From positions 1 through 50,308 of the forward strand of contig CAYLGT010000006.1 in the NCBI GenBank assembly GCA_964383465.1: a stretch of 50,308 nt of DNA, written 5' to 3'. Numbering within the stretch: position 1 is the stretch's first letter; every line of letters starts with the position of its first letter. Made by a program: the position numbers and the translations under genes. Positions 1 to 8,109 of the stretch are shown here, one piece after another. The notes beneath the pieces are model-generated. The model did not search any database, had not been told where the DNA came from, and saw only the letters and a program-made list of their open reading frames with translations. The stretch comes from CAYLGT01 sp964383465. Its GTDB lineage: Bacteria > Patescibacteriota > Saccharimonadia > Saccharimonadales > Saccharimonadaceae.

Positions 1-717
1 AAAGAGAAGGGTATTGTTCTCGGTGCAGCCGACGGAGTGTCCGTTCCGCTCAACGCTCCTATCACACAGGGTATGACTGTGGCTGTTTGGCGAGATGGTA
101 AGCAGACCATGACACAAGAAGAGGTAGTGACTAAGCCAATCGAAGAGGTCAAAGATGCCGATAGGGAGATTGGCTTCCGTGAAGTTCGCACCCCCGGGAA
201 AGATGGGAAACGAACAGTGACGTACGAGATCGAGATGAAGAACGGTGTCGAAGTCGCGCGTAAAGAGATTGCAAGCTCCGTACTCGCTGAAGCGGTAAAG
301 GAAGTCGTGGTGGTCGGTGCAAAATATCGTGGCGCCTACAGTACGCCAAGTGAAAATGAGCAAAAGACCTGGGCGTTTTTGATGGAGAAGGGTCTGTCTC
401 GTGAGCAGACCGCCGGCATCATGGGTAACCTCATGCAAGAGCACGGCTTCAACACAACAGGTGACGGTCTCGCTCAGTGGACTGGTTCGCGAAAAGCTAA
501 CCTGCTTTCCATGGCGGATCCATACAGTATCGACACGCAGCTCGCATTTCTTTGGGGAGAACTCAGTGGCCCGTACGCAAAAGTACTTGCAAACATCCGC
601 TCTCAGTCGACGGTAGAAGGGGCTGTGGTGGCATTCCAGAATGGCTATGAACGTTGTGGGGTGTGTGCAGAGTCACGACGCGTCCAGTTCGCCTATAACA
701 TCTTAGCGAGTCATTAG
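1..717 (+). CDS. Secreted G5-domain cell-wall hydrolase with lysozyme-like C-terminus (5' truncated by window)
   Basis: The reading frame is open from base 1, so the gene starts before the window; the GTG at 37 is internal. The visible 238 residues hold a G5 domain (from roughly GMTVAVWRDG to AVKEVVVVGAK) and then a phage-tail-lysozyme-like domain (from NEQKTWAFLMEKGLSREQTA to the end; GIMGNLMQEHG carries the likely catalytic Glu). G5 domains bind cell-wall or sugar polymers in RpfB/YabE proteins. The downstream neighbour is rsmA, overlapping by one base, the same order as rpfB-ksgA in actinobacteria and yabE-ksgA in bacilli. Role inferred: peptidoglycan cleavage outside the cell. The missing N-terminus should carry the signal peptide. 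Confidence 0.8.
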   Translation, partial: KEKGIVLGAADGVSVPLNAPITQGMTVAVWRDGKQTMTQEEVVTKPIEEVKDADREIGFREVRTPGKDGKRTVTYEIEMKNGVEVARKEIASSVLAEAVKEVVVVGAKYRGAYSTPSENEQKTWAFLMEKGLSREQTAGIMGNLMQEHGFNTTGDGLAQWTGSRKANLLSMADPYSIDTQLAFLWGELSGPYAKVLANIRSQSTVEGAVVAFQNGYERCGVCAESRRVQFAYNILASH

Positions 718-1499
718 TGCCTAACAAATCACTCGGCCAGCACTGGCTCAAAGATCGCCTCATCCTCGAGGCGATTGCTGATTGTGCGGAGTTGTCAAAA
801 ACAGACACCGTGCTCGAGATTGGTCCAGGGCTTGGCACGCTTACGAGCGTTCTTTTACAGAAGGCAGGGCAGGTAGTTGCTGTTGAGTTTGACGAAGCAC
901 TTGCTCGAAAACTACCAGGGCAATTTCCCGGGACTTCTCTGACGGTCCGACACGAAAACATCCTCGATTTCGACACAGACAACTTCGTACACGTATATAA
1001 AGTTGTAGGCAACATTCCCTACTACATCACCGCAAAGATAGTGCAAAAATTTAGCACGTGTACAAATTCGCCTGAGCTTATGGTGCTGTTGGTCCAAAAA
1101 GAAGTCGCTGAACGACTTGCAGCTTCTCCAGGATCTATGAGTGTGCTTAGTGTGGCGGCCCAGCTGTATAACGACGTGACACTTGGTCCTGTAGTCGGTG
1201 CGGAGTGGTTTACGCCACCGCCGAAAGTCGACAGCCAGGTGGTCATTTTGAAAAAGCGTACCGCCGATTTAGTCGATAGGGACGAGCAGAAGGCTTTTTT
1301 CCGGGTTGTAAAAGCTGGGTTCGCAGAACGACGGAAAAAACTTCGAAGCTCGCTATCCGGTGGTCTAGGGATTAGTAAAGAACAGGTAGATAGGCTTCTG
1401 AGCGCCTGCGGTTTGTCACCAGAAGTGCGGGCCCAGGAGCTGTCTATAGAACAATGGAAAAAGGTATATAGTGAGTACCATGTACAAACCCGTTCATAA
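717..1499 (+). CDS. rsmA: 16S rRNA (adenine(1518)-N6/adenine(1519)-N6)-dimethyltransferase RsmA/KsgA
   Basis: Dimethylates two adjacent adenines in the 3' terminal helix of 16S rRNA using S-adenosylmethionine. 260 residues, normal family length. The N-terminus has KSLGQHWLKD, the SAM motif I is VLEIGPGLGTLTSVL (about residues 32-46), and the catalytic NIPYYITAKIV stands near residue 100. The GTG start at 717 overlaps the TAG of the upstream G5 hydrolase and gives the family N-terminus directly, so coupling by translation is likely. The 3' end overlaps the start of the next gene by 20-29 nt. Confidence 0.95.
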   Translation: MPNKSLGQHWLKDRLILEAIADCAELSKTDTVLEIGPGLGTLTSVLLQKAGQVVAVEFDEALARKLPGQFPGTSLTVRHENILDFDTDNFVHVYKVVGNIPYYITAKIVQKFSTCTNSPELMVLLVQKEVAERLAASPGSMSVLSVAAQLYNDVTLGPVVGAEWFTPPPKVDSQVVILKKRTADLVDRDEQKAFFRVVKAGFAERRKKLRSSLSGGLGISKEQVDRLLSACGLSPEVRAQELSIEQWKKVYSEYHVQTRS

Positions 1500-2226
1500 C
1501 TTTGCGCCCGGAGTAAAAATTCTTTTTAGCGATGTACATGACGGCTCAATAGCTGCCGGAGGTGGGAGGCCTTCACTCCCAGAGCACGAGCAAAACGCAG
1601 ATAATTTTTTGCGCCGTCATGGTTTGCAGCCGACACCACGAGCAAAAGTGTTTGTGACCTATTTGCCTGAAAATACCTACACTCATATCGAACGAGTGAC
1701 GGACCAAAACAACGATAAAGCCGTAAAAAGTGACGCACTTTTTACGACGCTATCCGGTGCCGTCATCACCCTGCCAGTAGCGGATTGTGTGGCCACGGTT
1801 GTTTATGACCCCGTTGAGCATATGCTAGGTGTTCTACATCTTGGGCGACATGCTTCAGTCGCAGGCTTGATCGAGGAGTTTGCTGTGCAGGTCAACGAGG
1901 CAGTGGGGAGTAGCCCAAAGAACTGGCACGTCTGGATGAGCCCTAGCCTCCAAAGAGAATCGAACAGGCTGGAGTATTTTGATCCGCCACACCCTGGGGA
2001 TTGGCAGAATTTTCGCGTGCTTGACGAGAATGGCGTACTCCACATCGATATTCCTGGTCATAACCGAGCCCAGTTTGAGAAGCTAGGCGTACCACAGGAC
2101 TCCATCTATGTCAGCGACATAGATACCTACGCAGACGAACGCTACTACTCGCACCGTGCTGCGACAGAGCAGGAGAGACCAGAGCGGCAGGGTCGTATGA
2201 TGGTGGTTGCCTGTATGACGGAGTAG
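1471..2226 (+). CDS. YfiH/LACC1-type polyphenol oxidase / purine nucleoside phosphorylase family protein
   Basis: Members of this family (Cu-oxidase_4, DUF152) were first called laccases; later work shows purine nucleoside phosphorolysis and adenosine deaminase activity. 251 residues. The metal Cys sits in LPVADCVATVVYDP, and the second motif, usually HAGWRG, is here HLGRHA, keeping the His. The C-terminal signature is YVSDIDTYADERYYSHRAA, where the family often has FFSYRR. The start is GTG 1471 or ATG 1480; both overlap rsmA, so coupled translation is likely. A purine salvage role would suit an organism with reduced biosynthesis, but that is inference. Confidence 0.75.
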   Translation: MSTMYKPVHNFAPGVKILFSDVHDGSIAAGGGRPSLPEHEQNADNFLRRHGLQPTPRAKVFVTYLPENTYTHIERVTDQNNDKAVKSDALFTTLSGAVITLPVADCVATVVYDPVEHMLGVLHLGRHASVAGLIEEFAVQVNEAVGSSPKNWHVWMSPSLQRESNRLEYFDPPHPGDWQNFRVLDENGVLHIDIPGHNRAQFEKLGVPQDSIYVSDIDTYADERYYSHRAATEQERPERQGRMMVVACMTE

Positions 2227-2236
2227 TCGCCTCTGT

Positions 2237-2242
2237 TATACT
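2237..2242 (+). promoter_or_regulatory. -10 box of metG (near-leaderless)
   Basis: TATACT ends 8 nt before the ATG of metG, so the transcript would begin within about 2 nt of the start codon. No Shine-Dalgarno sequence is present. No good -35 is seen 17 nt upstream. Confidence 0.5.
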
Positions 2243-2250
2243 TATGAGCA

Positions 2251-3744
2251 ATGGGAAAAAATCTTTACATCACTACCGCTATCCCTTACGTCAACGCAAA
2301 ACCCCACATCGGCAATGCGATTGATTACTTGCTCGCCGATATCTGGACTCGTTACCAACGGCAGCAGGGACGTGAAGTCCGATTTCAGGTAGGCACAGAC
2401 GAACACGGTAACAAAATTGCGGCCAAAGCCAAAGAACTCTCACAGGAGCCACAGGCCTATGTCGACGAAATGCAGAAAAACTTCAAAGCAGTTATGGACG
2501 CAGTTGGTGCTGAGTACACAGACTTTGTTCGTACTACCGACCTGCATCACAAAGCTGCAGTACAGTTTATCTGGGAAAAAATCCAACCCTACACGTATAA
2601 AAATGCTTACGAAGGCTGGTACTGTGTTGGCCACGAGGCCTTTTTTACCGACAAAGAAGCCGCCGACACAAATGGCGTGTGTCCGGATCATCAGACTCCG
2701 TACGAGCGGGTGAGTGAAGAAAACTACTACTTCAAGCTGTCAGAATTTGGTCCTAAAATTCGTGAAGCTATCGACGCTCACAAATTTGAAATTGTACCTG
2801 AGTTTCGCAAAAAGGAATTTCTCAACTTACTCGATGCCGGCTTGCACGACATAAGCATCTCTCGTCCTAAAAAGAGTTTGAGTTGGGGTGTGCCAGTTCC
2901 GTTCGACCCAGAGCATATCACCTACGTATGGCTCGACGCACTTTCGAACTACATCACGGTACTCGGATACCCTGACGATGAAACATGGAAAGAGTATTGG
3001 CCTGCCGATGTGCAAGTGATCGGAAAAGACATCATACGTTTTCATGCAGCCATCTGGCCTGCCATGCTACTAGCGCTCGACGTTCCGCTTCCGAAAAAGC
3101 TGCTTGTGCATGGATTTGTCAATGTCGCAGGCTCAAAGATGAGCAAAACTGTGGGAAATGTCGTTGATCCCATGGAAATCATATCCGGATACGGACAGGA
3201 TGCATTTCGCTACTACTTCTCACGCCACATACCGACACTTGACGACGGGGACTTCACTTGGGAAAAGTTCGAAAACGCTTATAACAACGAGCTTGCGAAC
3301 GAGCTAGGTAATTTAGCGTCACGAGTCGCCAACATGGTGAGTCGTTACCAGGCCGGAGTGGTCGGTGATGCCTTGCAGGCTGAACACGATGCCAGTGCTT
3401 ACCATGCAGCCATGGAAGCATGTGAATTCAACCGCGCTATGGATGAAGTCTGGGCAATGGTGCGCTCGCTCAACCAGTACATCGAAGAAGTGAAGCCATG
3501 GACGGTTGCAAAAGCGAGAGAGACTGACGCCGACGCCGAAGGGCACCTGAGCGAGATTTTGGCGTATTGCGTCGGTACACTTCATCAGATAGCCGTGCTA
3601 CTATGGCCATTTTTGCCAGCCAGCTCAAAAGCGCTGAGTGATATGTTTGAAGGTGGAGTGGTGCATGAAACTTCAGGCGTGTTATTTCCTAAAATCTACC
3701 AACACAATACTGCTCCGACTCAAACCTCTCCCAAAAGCTCGTAA
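2251..3744 (+). CDS. metG: Methionyl-tRNA synthetase
   Basis: Class I aminoacyl-tRNA synthetase charging tRNA-Met. 497 residues, the short form without a C-terminal tRNA-binding (EMAP-like) domain. Signature 1 is PHIGNAIDYL (about residues 17-26) and signature 2 is KMSKTVGN (about 297-304). The connective peptide has the EGWYCVGHEAFF segment followed by a single VCPDH. The start has no Shine-Dalgarno sequence but a TATACT 8 nt upstream, which suggests leaderless expression. The last 25 nt overlap the convergent Nudix-kinase gene. Confidence 0.96.
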   Translation: MGKNLYITTAIPYVNAKPHIGNAIDYLLADIWTRYQRQQGREVRFQVGTDEHGNKIAAKAKELSQEPQAYVDEMQKNFKAVMDAVGAEYTDFVRTTDLHHKAAVQFIWEKIQPYTYKNAYEGWYCVGHEAFFTDKEAADTNGVCPDHQTPYERVSEENYYFKLSEFGPKIREAIDAHKFEIVPEFRKKEFLNLLDAGLHDISISRPKKSLSWGVPVPFDPEHITYVWLDALSNYITVLGYPDDETWKEYWPADVQVIGKDIIRFHAAIWPAMLLALDVPLPKKLLVHGFVNVAGSKMSKTVGNVVDPMEIISGYGQDAFRYYFSRHIPTLDDGDFTWEKFENAYNNELANELGNLASRVANMVSRYQAGVVGDALQAEHDASAYHAAMEACEFNRAMDEVWAMVRSLNQYIEEVKPWTVAKARETDADAEGHLSEILAYCVGTLHQIAVLLWPFLPASSKALSDMFEGGVVHETSGVLFPKIYQHNTAPTQTSPKSS

Positions 3745-5069
3745 GCACTGAGCGCAGACGCAACCTGATGGAGTCGAACGGTGTCATCGTCTGTTCGAGT
3801 CGGCCAAATGCTATGTCCTAGCCAAAACCCAATCAAAAGTAGTGCATACTCAGGGTTAAAGTACTGCTTTACGTAGGGGCGAACATCGTGGCCAGATTTC
3901 TTCAGGTCTATCAAAAAACTTGTGGTATCTGCTTTGGGTAGGCCTTTTCCCGCCCAACTCCAGTCAACGATCTTGACGCCTTCTGCTGGGTGCCAGGCGA
4001 TGTTGGCCTGACGAGCATCGTGATGCGAGAAGTGGGTGAGGGCGTCGAGTGGTGGAATGTTGACGGTTGGGATTCCTGCTTCCAGCTCGGCGATCAATTT
4101 TGGTGCTTGTAGCTGTGAGGCAGGTGAGAGTCGAGACTGTACACTACGCATCTTCTGCACTACTTTTTGTCGTTTCAAAGGATCGCTCAGTGCTTTCCAG
4201 CCCTCTTCGTACATGCTTTCGATACTCGGTTTTATGCCCTCAAGCTCGACGACTTTATCATAAGGCACCAGCTCTAGATTACTGAGTGCTTTCAGGATGT
4301 CGGTAATGTACCGTTCTCGATGTTCCGCACGAGGAAGTCGCCAGTGCCAGCCGTCATCTTCTGCGAGCGCTTCCATAACGAGCGTCACCTCGTCGAACAA
4401 GTGGTGCTGATTTGGCAGGTGCCTAAACTGCTGCCGGCGAAGGTGACGGGAAGTGTTGAGCTCTTTTTTCAGATACATGCGCGAGTGATTGGCTTTATGG
4501 CTGTCGGTAAAATGACTGTCGTTATGATGTTTGATAAACAGCTTTCCCGCATCAGACTCAGCGAGTAGATAGTCGTAGCCCATATGGCCTCCACGGGTTT
4601 CGGTGAGGGTGCTTGTTTCGAGTTGGCGCCGCAGTTCTTGTTGTTTTCGAAAAGCTAGTGCATTTTCAACCATGGTTTTATGTGAGCCATAAAGCTCAGG
4701 CAAATTGTCGAGAGAAAACCAGTCTGCGTCCTGGGCGTCATCGGCTGCCGTCACCGGTTGTTGGTCCGTGAAAAAGACGTAGGCATCACTTTCGATCCAG
4801 CGAGTTTCGCTGTTGCGGGGGTCCTCCACTTTTCCAGAGAACACCAGCTGCCCAGACGTTTGAAGTACCAGCGAAGTTTCCTCCAGTGCTTCACGCTTGG
4901 CGGCATCGAGTGAGTCCTCGCCGTCGTCGACAAACCCTCCCGGTAAGGCCCACATACCGCTTTTTCGCTTTATGAGACAGACTTTGTCGTTCGCGATCAC
5001 CACGGCGTCAGCAGCGTAGTTCGGTCCTTTTCTCCAGAGTAACTCAGGTTTTTGCATAACAGTTTCCAT
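3720..5069 (-). CDS. Nudix hydrolase fused to an aminoglycoside/choline-kinase-fold phosphotransferase
   Basis: 449 residues. The N-terminal Nudix domain has an intact box: GGFVDDGE at about 44-51 and REALEE at 59-64, so hydrolysis of a nucleoside diphosphate-X substrate is expected. The C-terminal half is an APH-fold kinase: a possible ATP-binding Lys in KLFIKHHN, the Brenner motif HHDARQANI near residue 350, and metal-binding IVDWSWAG after it. It starts 1 nt after the pncB stop and follows pncA-pncB in one operon behind an NrtR-type operator, so a pyridine-nucleotide substrate is likely (for example ADP-ribose or NAD(H) for Nudix and a nicotinamide/nicotinate riboside for the kinase). That substrate assignment is inference. 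Start ATG 5069 or 5057. Confidence 0.75.
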   Translation of the reverse strand: METVMQKPELLWRKGPNYAADAVVIANDKVCLIKRKSGMWALPGGFVDDGEDSLDAAKREALEETSLVLQTSGQLVFSGKVEDPRNSETRWIESDAYVFFTDQQPVTAADDAQDADWFSLDNLPELYGSHKTMVENALAFRKQQELRRQLETSTLTETRGGHMGYDYLLAESDAGKLFIKHHNDSHFTDSHKANHSRMYLKKELNTSRHLRRQQFRHLPNQHHLFDEVTLVMEALAEDDGWHWRLPRAEHRERYITDILKALSNLELVPYDKVVELEGIKPSIESMYEEGWKALSDPLKRQKVVQKMRSVQSRLSPASQLQAPKLIAELEAGIPTVNIPPLDALTHFSHHDARQANIAWHPAEGVKIVDWSWAGKGLPKADTTSFLIDLKKSGHDVRPYVKQYFNPEYALLLIGFWLGHSIWPTRTDDDTVRLHQVASALSAYELLGEV

Positions 5070-5070
5070 T

Positions 5071-6339
5071 TTAGGCTACCACTGCTAGCTGTGCATAGGG
5101 CTGACATGAGTGCTGCCAGGCGAGTGCACCGAGCGAGCGAGCTTCTTGTACTTTTGATTTATAGAACTCGATATGCGCTTCTGGTCCGGTATGTTTGCCG
5201 TCAACATCGCTCAGTTTTACCGTGGGGATTCCGTTTACTTCAACTGCTTTCATAACGAAGTTATTTGCACGTATACCGAGATCGTTCGTCAGTGTCGTCC
5301 CCCAACCAAACATCAGTTGTATGCGGCCTTTAAATCGGTCTGCTAGGCTGAGTATCATGCCGATGTCGAGCCCATCACTAAACACTAACGTTTTTTCGTG
5401 AGGATCGATTCCTAGATCTTCATAAAACTGGATGACGCGCTCACCGAACTCAAACGGGTCACCACTGTCGTGACGCAGTGCTTTCCAGTCGAGGGCTTGT
5501 TCGGGAGTGAAGTCGGTAAAGAAAAACTCACTTGTAAACGTGTCGGTGAGTGCTGTCGACAAGTCACCGTCGTACATGTCTTGCCAATCACGGAGCACTT
5601 TGTTGTGACCAAGCAGAGGGTTGTTGGCCTTTCCTTCTTCGAGTGCCCCGTAAATCATTGGTAATTCATGCGCAAAGGTGCCGATCGGCTTTACACCGAG
5701 TTTGTGAGCAAGATAGATATTTGAAGTTCCGACAAAATTTTCTGGAAGTTCGCGCGCAACACGCTCTACAACATGCTCTTGCCAGGCGAAACTAAATCGA
5801 CGCCGTGTACCAAAGTCGGAAAATAGTATGTCCGGACGTGCTTTGAGACGTTCGATTTTATCGCTCAGACGTTGATCCCCTTCGCGATAAAGCTCTTCGA
5901 GACTGCTTCCGGTGGTGGGGAGCTTGTTTTCAAAATAAAGTTCGTTGATCTCGCTCATGATGACGGTTTCCCAGAAGGTGACGAGTGGTGCCGGCCCGGT
6001 TGTTTTGACGGTAAGCTCGCCGCTTTCGTCTAAGCCAATTTTCACATCAGGTAGAGAGTTGTCTGCTAAGTAGTCGAGAAACTCCGCACTAAACTGGGGC
6101 TGCTTTGTAGCTTGATTTTGTAGACTAGCTAGGTAGGCGATTTCATCAGCCGACCAACCTGCCTGGAGAGCGTCTAGACGTGCTCGCAGCTCATCGGGCG
6201 GGCAATAGTCTGAAAGCCGCTCGCTGGAACGATTTTTCAGTTCGAACGTTACCTGAGCGTCGGCGAGTTTTTCATGCTCAACCTGCGACATGGTTGCTTT
6301 GTAGTAGTCGAGTCCCTGAGAAAGTAATCGTTCACTCAT
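5071..6339 (-). CDS. pncB: Nicotinate phosphoribosyltransferase
   Basis: Makes nicotinate mononucleotide from nicotinate and PRPP, the entry step of the Preiss-Handler pathway. 422 residues, as in E. coli-type PncB. Family blocks visible: LDYYKATMSQ at the N-terminus, LFSDFGTRRRFSF with the PRPP/nicotinate loop, GTSNIYLAHKLGVKPIGTFAHE with the active-site His, RHDSGDP, FSDGLDI and FGWGTTLTND. It lies 3 nt after the pncA stop and 1 nt before the Nudix-kinase start, so all three genes form one tight operon. Confidence 0.95.
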   Translation of the reverse strand: MSERLLSQGLDYYKATMSQVEHEKLADAQVTFELKNRSSERLSDYCPPDELRARLDALQAGWSADEIAYLASLQNQATKQPQFSAEFLDYLADNSLPDVKIGLDESGELTVKTTGPAPLVTFWETVIMSEINELYFENKLPTTGSSLEELYREGDQRLSDKIERLKARPDILFSDFGTRRRFSFAWQEHVVERVARELPENFVGTSNIYLAHKLGVKPIGTFAHELPMIYGALEEGKANNPLLGHNKVLRDWQDMYDGDLSTALTDTFTSEFFFTDFTPEQALDWKALRHDSGDPFEFGERVIQFYEDLGIDPHEKTLVFSDGLDIGMILSLADRFKGRIQLMFGWGTTLTNDLGIRANNFVMKAVEVNGIPTVKLSDVDGKHTGPEAHIEFYKSKVQEARSLGALAWQHSCQPYAQLAVVA

Positions 6340-6342
6340 AGC

Positions 6343-6975
6343 TTATGCCTCCCCGAAAAATGTGCGGCGAACTTCGTCACTGGTCATGGCTTCGACACCG
6401 GCTCGGCGCATAGCTTCGATCGCGTCCGGTCCGTCTCCGGGCTGTAAGTTTACTGCTCGGACGGCGTCACGGAGCAGGTAGAGTGAGACACGGCGATCGT
6501 TTTTGAACAGGTGTGCCGTTTCGAGTGCCGTGTTGAGTACACAGTAGTCGGTAGCGAGTCCACCAAAAAACACGCGGACTTGCTCGGTTCGAGACCGTGG
6601 ACGGATCAGGGCTTCAAGTGTTTCGCCTCTTTCGCCGCGGCCTTCGGTTGCCGAGTAGCCATCGGTCGTGCCCATGCCTTTCGAAATGACGATGTCTCCA
6701 GACTGCACCTCCAGTCGTCGATCAAACGCAGCACCATCGGTTCCTTGGACGCAGTGAATCGGCCACTTGTCAAAGTGTGGTGTTTGGGCAGGGTGCCAGT
6801 CGCGGGAAAAAATGACAGTACCATCAGTGTCTCTGACTGACCGCGCAACAGCATTTAGTGGGGCGACGACTTTCTCGCCGTCTTTCACTGCTAAATTGCC
6901 ATCTATGAAGTCGCGCTGGACGTCTACTGCAACAAGTACGTTTCGGGTTGATTGCGGGTTAAGGTGTTCACTCAT
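6343..6975 (-). CDS. pncA: Nicotinamidase
   Basis: Deamidates nicotinamide to nicotinate. 210 residues, isochorismatase-like fold. The triad is Asp18 (VDVQRDF), Lys99 (ISKGMG) and Cys145 (LATDYCV); metal ligands fit Asp59, His61 and His67 in SRDWHPAQTPHFD. First gene of pncA-pncB-Nudix/kinase. A good Shine-Dalgarno AAAGGAG precedes the ATG. The promoter -35 lies inside the operator at 7029, so repression by the NrtR-like protein is expected. Confidence 0.95.
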   Translation of the reverse strand: MSEHLNPQSTRNVLVAVDVQRDFIDGNLAVKDGEKVVAPLNAVARSVRDTDGTVIFSRDWHPAQTPHFDKWPIHCVQGTDGAAFDRRLEVQSGDIVISKGMGTTDGYSATEGRGERGETLEALIRPRSRTEQVRVFFGGLATDYCVLNTALETAHLFKNDRRVSLYLLRDAVRAVNLQPGDGPDAIEAMRRAGVEAMTSDEVRRTFFGEA

Positions 6976-7013
6976 CGAAGCTCTCCTTTATTAGTGTCAT
7001 ACATACACAAACA

Positions 7014-7042
7014 AATATATAGAACAGTTAGTGTTCTGTCAA
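7014..7042 (-). promoter_or_regulatory. Promoter of the pncA-pncB operon, overlapping the NrtR operator
   Basis: On the minus strand TTGACA (7037-7042), 17 nt spacer, TATATT (7014-7019). The -35 lies within the palindrome 7029-7047, so a bound repressor would block RNA polymerase directly. A lone half-site TAGTGTC occurs downstream at 6992-6998 in the leader. Confidence 0.75.
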
Positions 7043-7047
7043 CACTA
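7029..7047. promoter_or_regulatory. NrtR-type operator 1
   Basis: TAGTGTTCTGTCAACACTA, a perfect 7-bp inverted repeat with 5-nt spacing. The same TAGTGTY-N5-RACACTA pattern recurs at 8000-8018 and 15533-15551, always in front of NAD-locus genes. It lies between the divergent pncA operon and the histidine phosphatase gene. Reader inferred: the NrtR-like protein encoded at 12251-12928. Confidence 0.85.
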
Positions 7048-7076
7048 TTTACTTTTTCATCAATACTCTCTATACT
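7048..7076 (+). promoter_or_regulatory. Probable promoter of the histidine phosphatase gene at 7103
   Basis: TTTACT (7048-7053), 17-nt spacer, TATACT (7071-7076). The -35 abuts operator 1, so one site could control both divergent transcripts. The gene itself has a GAGG Shine-Dalgarno at 7092. Confidence 0.55.
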
Positions 7077-7102
7077 GACCACATAACGTACGAGGAAATC
7101 AT

Positions 7103-7927
7103 ATGTCGATGCCTATAGACCTAATTTTTGTGAGACACGGACAGTCTGAAGCAAATATCGTCCAGAAATCAGATGATCATGGAGTTGATGCTGCGGTTGC
7201 GAAGGCGCTGTTTGATCGTCCTGATTGGCAGAATCGTCTAACGCGTCTGGGCGTAGAACAGGCTAAGCAAGCTGGGCAGTGGCTCCGTGAAAACGTCGGT
7301 GATATCGCAGTCCTAGATGCGCGCTACGTGTCACCGTTTTTGCGTACTCGTGAAACAGCGGCGTATTTAGGTGGTCCTGAGTGCCCGGACTGGACGATTG
7401 ACGATCGTATCGTAGAGCGTAGCTGGGGTGTTTACGGTAAAATGCCGCGAGCCGAACAACGCGCTCAATTTCCGCTCACCGCGGAAGAGAAACGACAGAA
7501 CCCTTGGTATATACGACTTGATGGTGGTGAAAGTATGCCAGATGTGTATGGTCGCTTTCGTGATTTCCAGGGAACGCTGCACCGGGAGCAGGGTGGTAAA
7601 CGAGTTATTGTGGTGTCGCATGGCGACTTTATCAACGCTGCCCGCTACGGCATTGAGCGAATGACGCCAGAAGAATGGGAACGAGTTGATACTGACAAAC
7701 GCTACACACTGAAAAACTGTACGATTTTGCAGTATACGCGTGTGAATCCAAAGGATCCGAGTGATGTTCGAGACAAGCTACACTGGCGACGCTATACCTA
7801 TCCAGGCGAACCACAAAATTCTCCGGACAAAGGCCAGTGGGTAGAGTTGCCAGAGCGACGTCGCTATACAGGTGACGAGCTACTCAAGCAGGCAGAATTT
7901 GTCGACCGACTCTTACAAGATAACTAA
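7103..7927 (+). CDS. Histidine phosphatase superfamily (phosphoglycerate mutase-like) protein
   Basis: 274 residues. The phosphohistidine motif is FVRHGQSEAN near residue 11, the second core block is SPFLRTRETA, and the second His is in VVSHGDFINA. These are branch-1 histidine phosphatases, which remove phosphate from small molecules or proteins. The long C-terminal part from about residue 200 (WRRYTYPGEPQNSPDKGQW) is not standard. It is transcribed divergently from pncA across operator 1, so a role in pyridine nucleotide or nucleotide-sugar dephosphorylation is possible; the substrate cannot be read from sequence. Confidence 0.8.
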   Translation: MSMPIDLIFVRHGQSEANIVQKSDDHGVDAAVAKALFDRPDWQNRLTRLGVEQAKQAGQWLRENVGDIAVLDARYVSPFLRTRETAAYLGGPECPDWTIDDRIVERSWGVYGKMPRAEQRAQFPLTAEEKRQNPWYIRLDGGESMPDVYGRFRDFQGTLHREQGGKRVIVVSHGDFINAARYGIERMTPEEWERVDTDKRYTLKNCTILQYTRVNPKDPSDVRDKLHWRRYTYPGEPQNSPDKGQWVELPERRRYTGDELLKQAEFVDRLLQDN

Positions 7928-7982
7928 AGTCAAAACAGAACATACACTAGAGGGGTAGTTATTGTAGAATTTACATTTACTA

Positions 7983-8011
7983 TAGACGTACAGTATGGTT
8001 AGTGTTATATT
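7983..8011 (+). promoter_or_regulatory. Probable promoter of the J-domain pseudokinase operon
   Basis: TAGACG (7983-7988), 17 nt spacer, TATATT (8006-8011). The -10 lies wholly inside operator 2. The -35 is weak. An alternative TTGACA at 8010-8015 has no matching -10. Confidence 0.45.
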
Positions 8012-8018
8012 GACACTA
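8000..8018. promoter_or_regulatory. NrtR-type operator 2
   Basis: TAGTGTTATATTGACACTA, 6-bp perfect arms plus a near match at position 7, identical geometry to operators 1 and 3. It lies 91 nt upstream of the ATG of the J-domain protein (8110) and so brings the J-domain/VWA genes into the regulon. Confidence 0.8.
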
Positions 8019-8109
8019 TCAAGGTTCACTCCTTGGTTCCTCTCGGAGGATGGTTCCGCAGATCCGCTTTCAAAACTGCGCGTACTTTTACAAGGAGGGA
8101 GAATCAGCT

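Noticed and set aside
8050..8109. N-terminal extension of the J-domain protein from ATG 8050
   Set aside because: In frame but its GGAGG abuts the ATG; ATG 8110 has an ideal AAGGAGGGAG and gives the J domain at the usual place.
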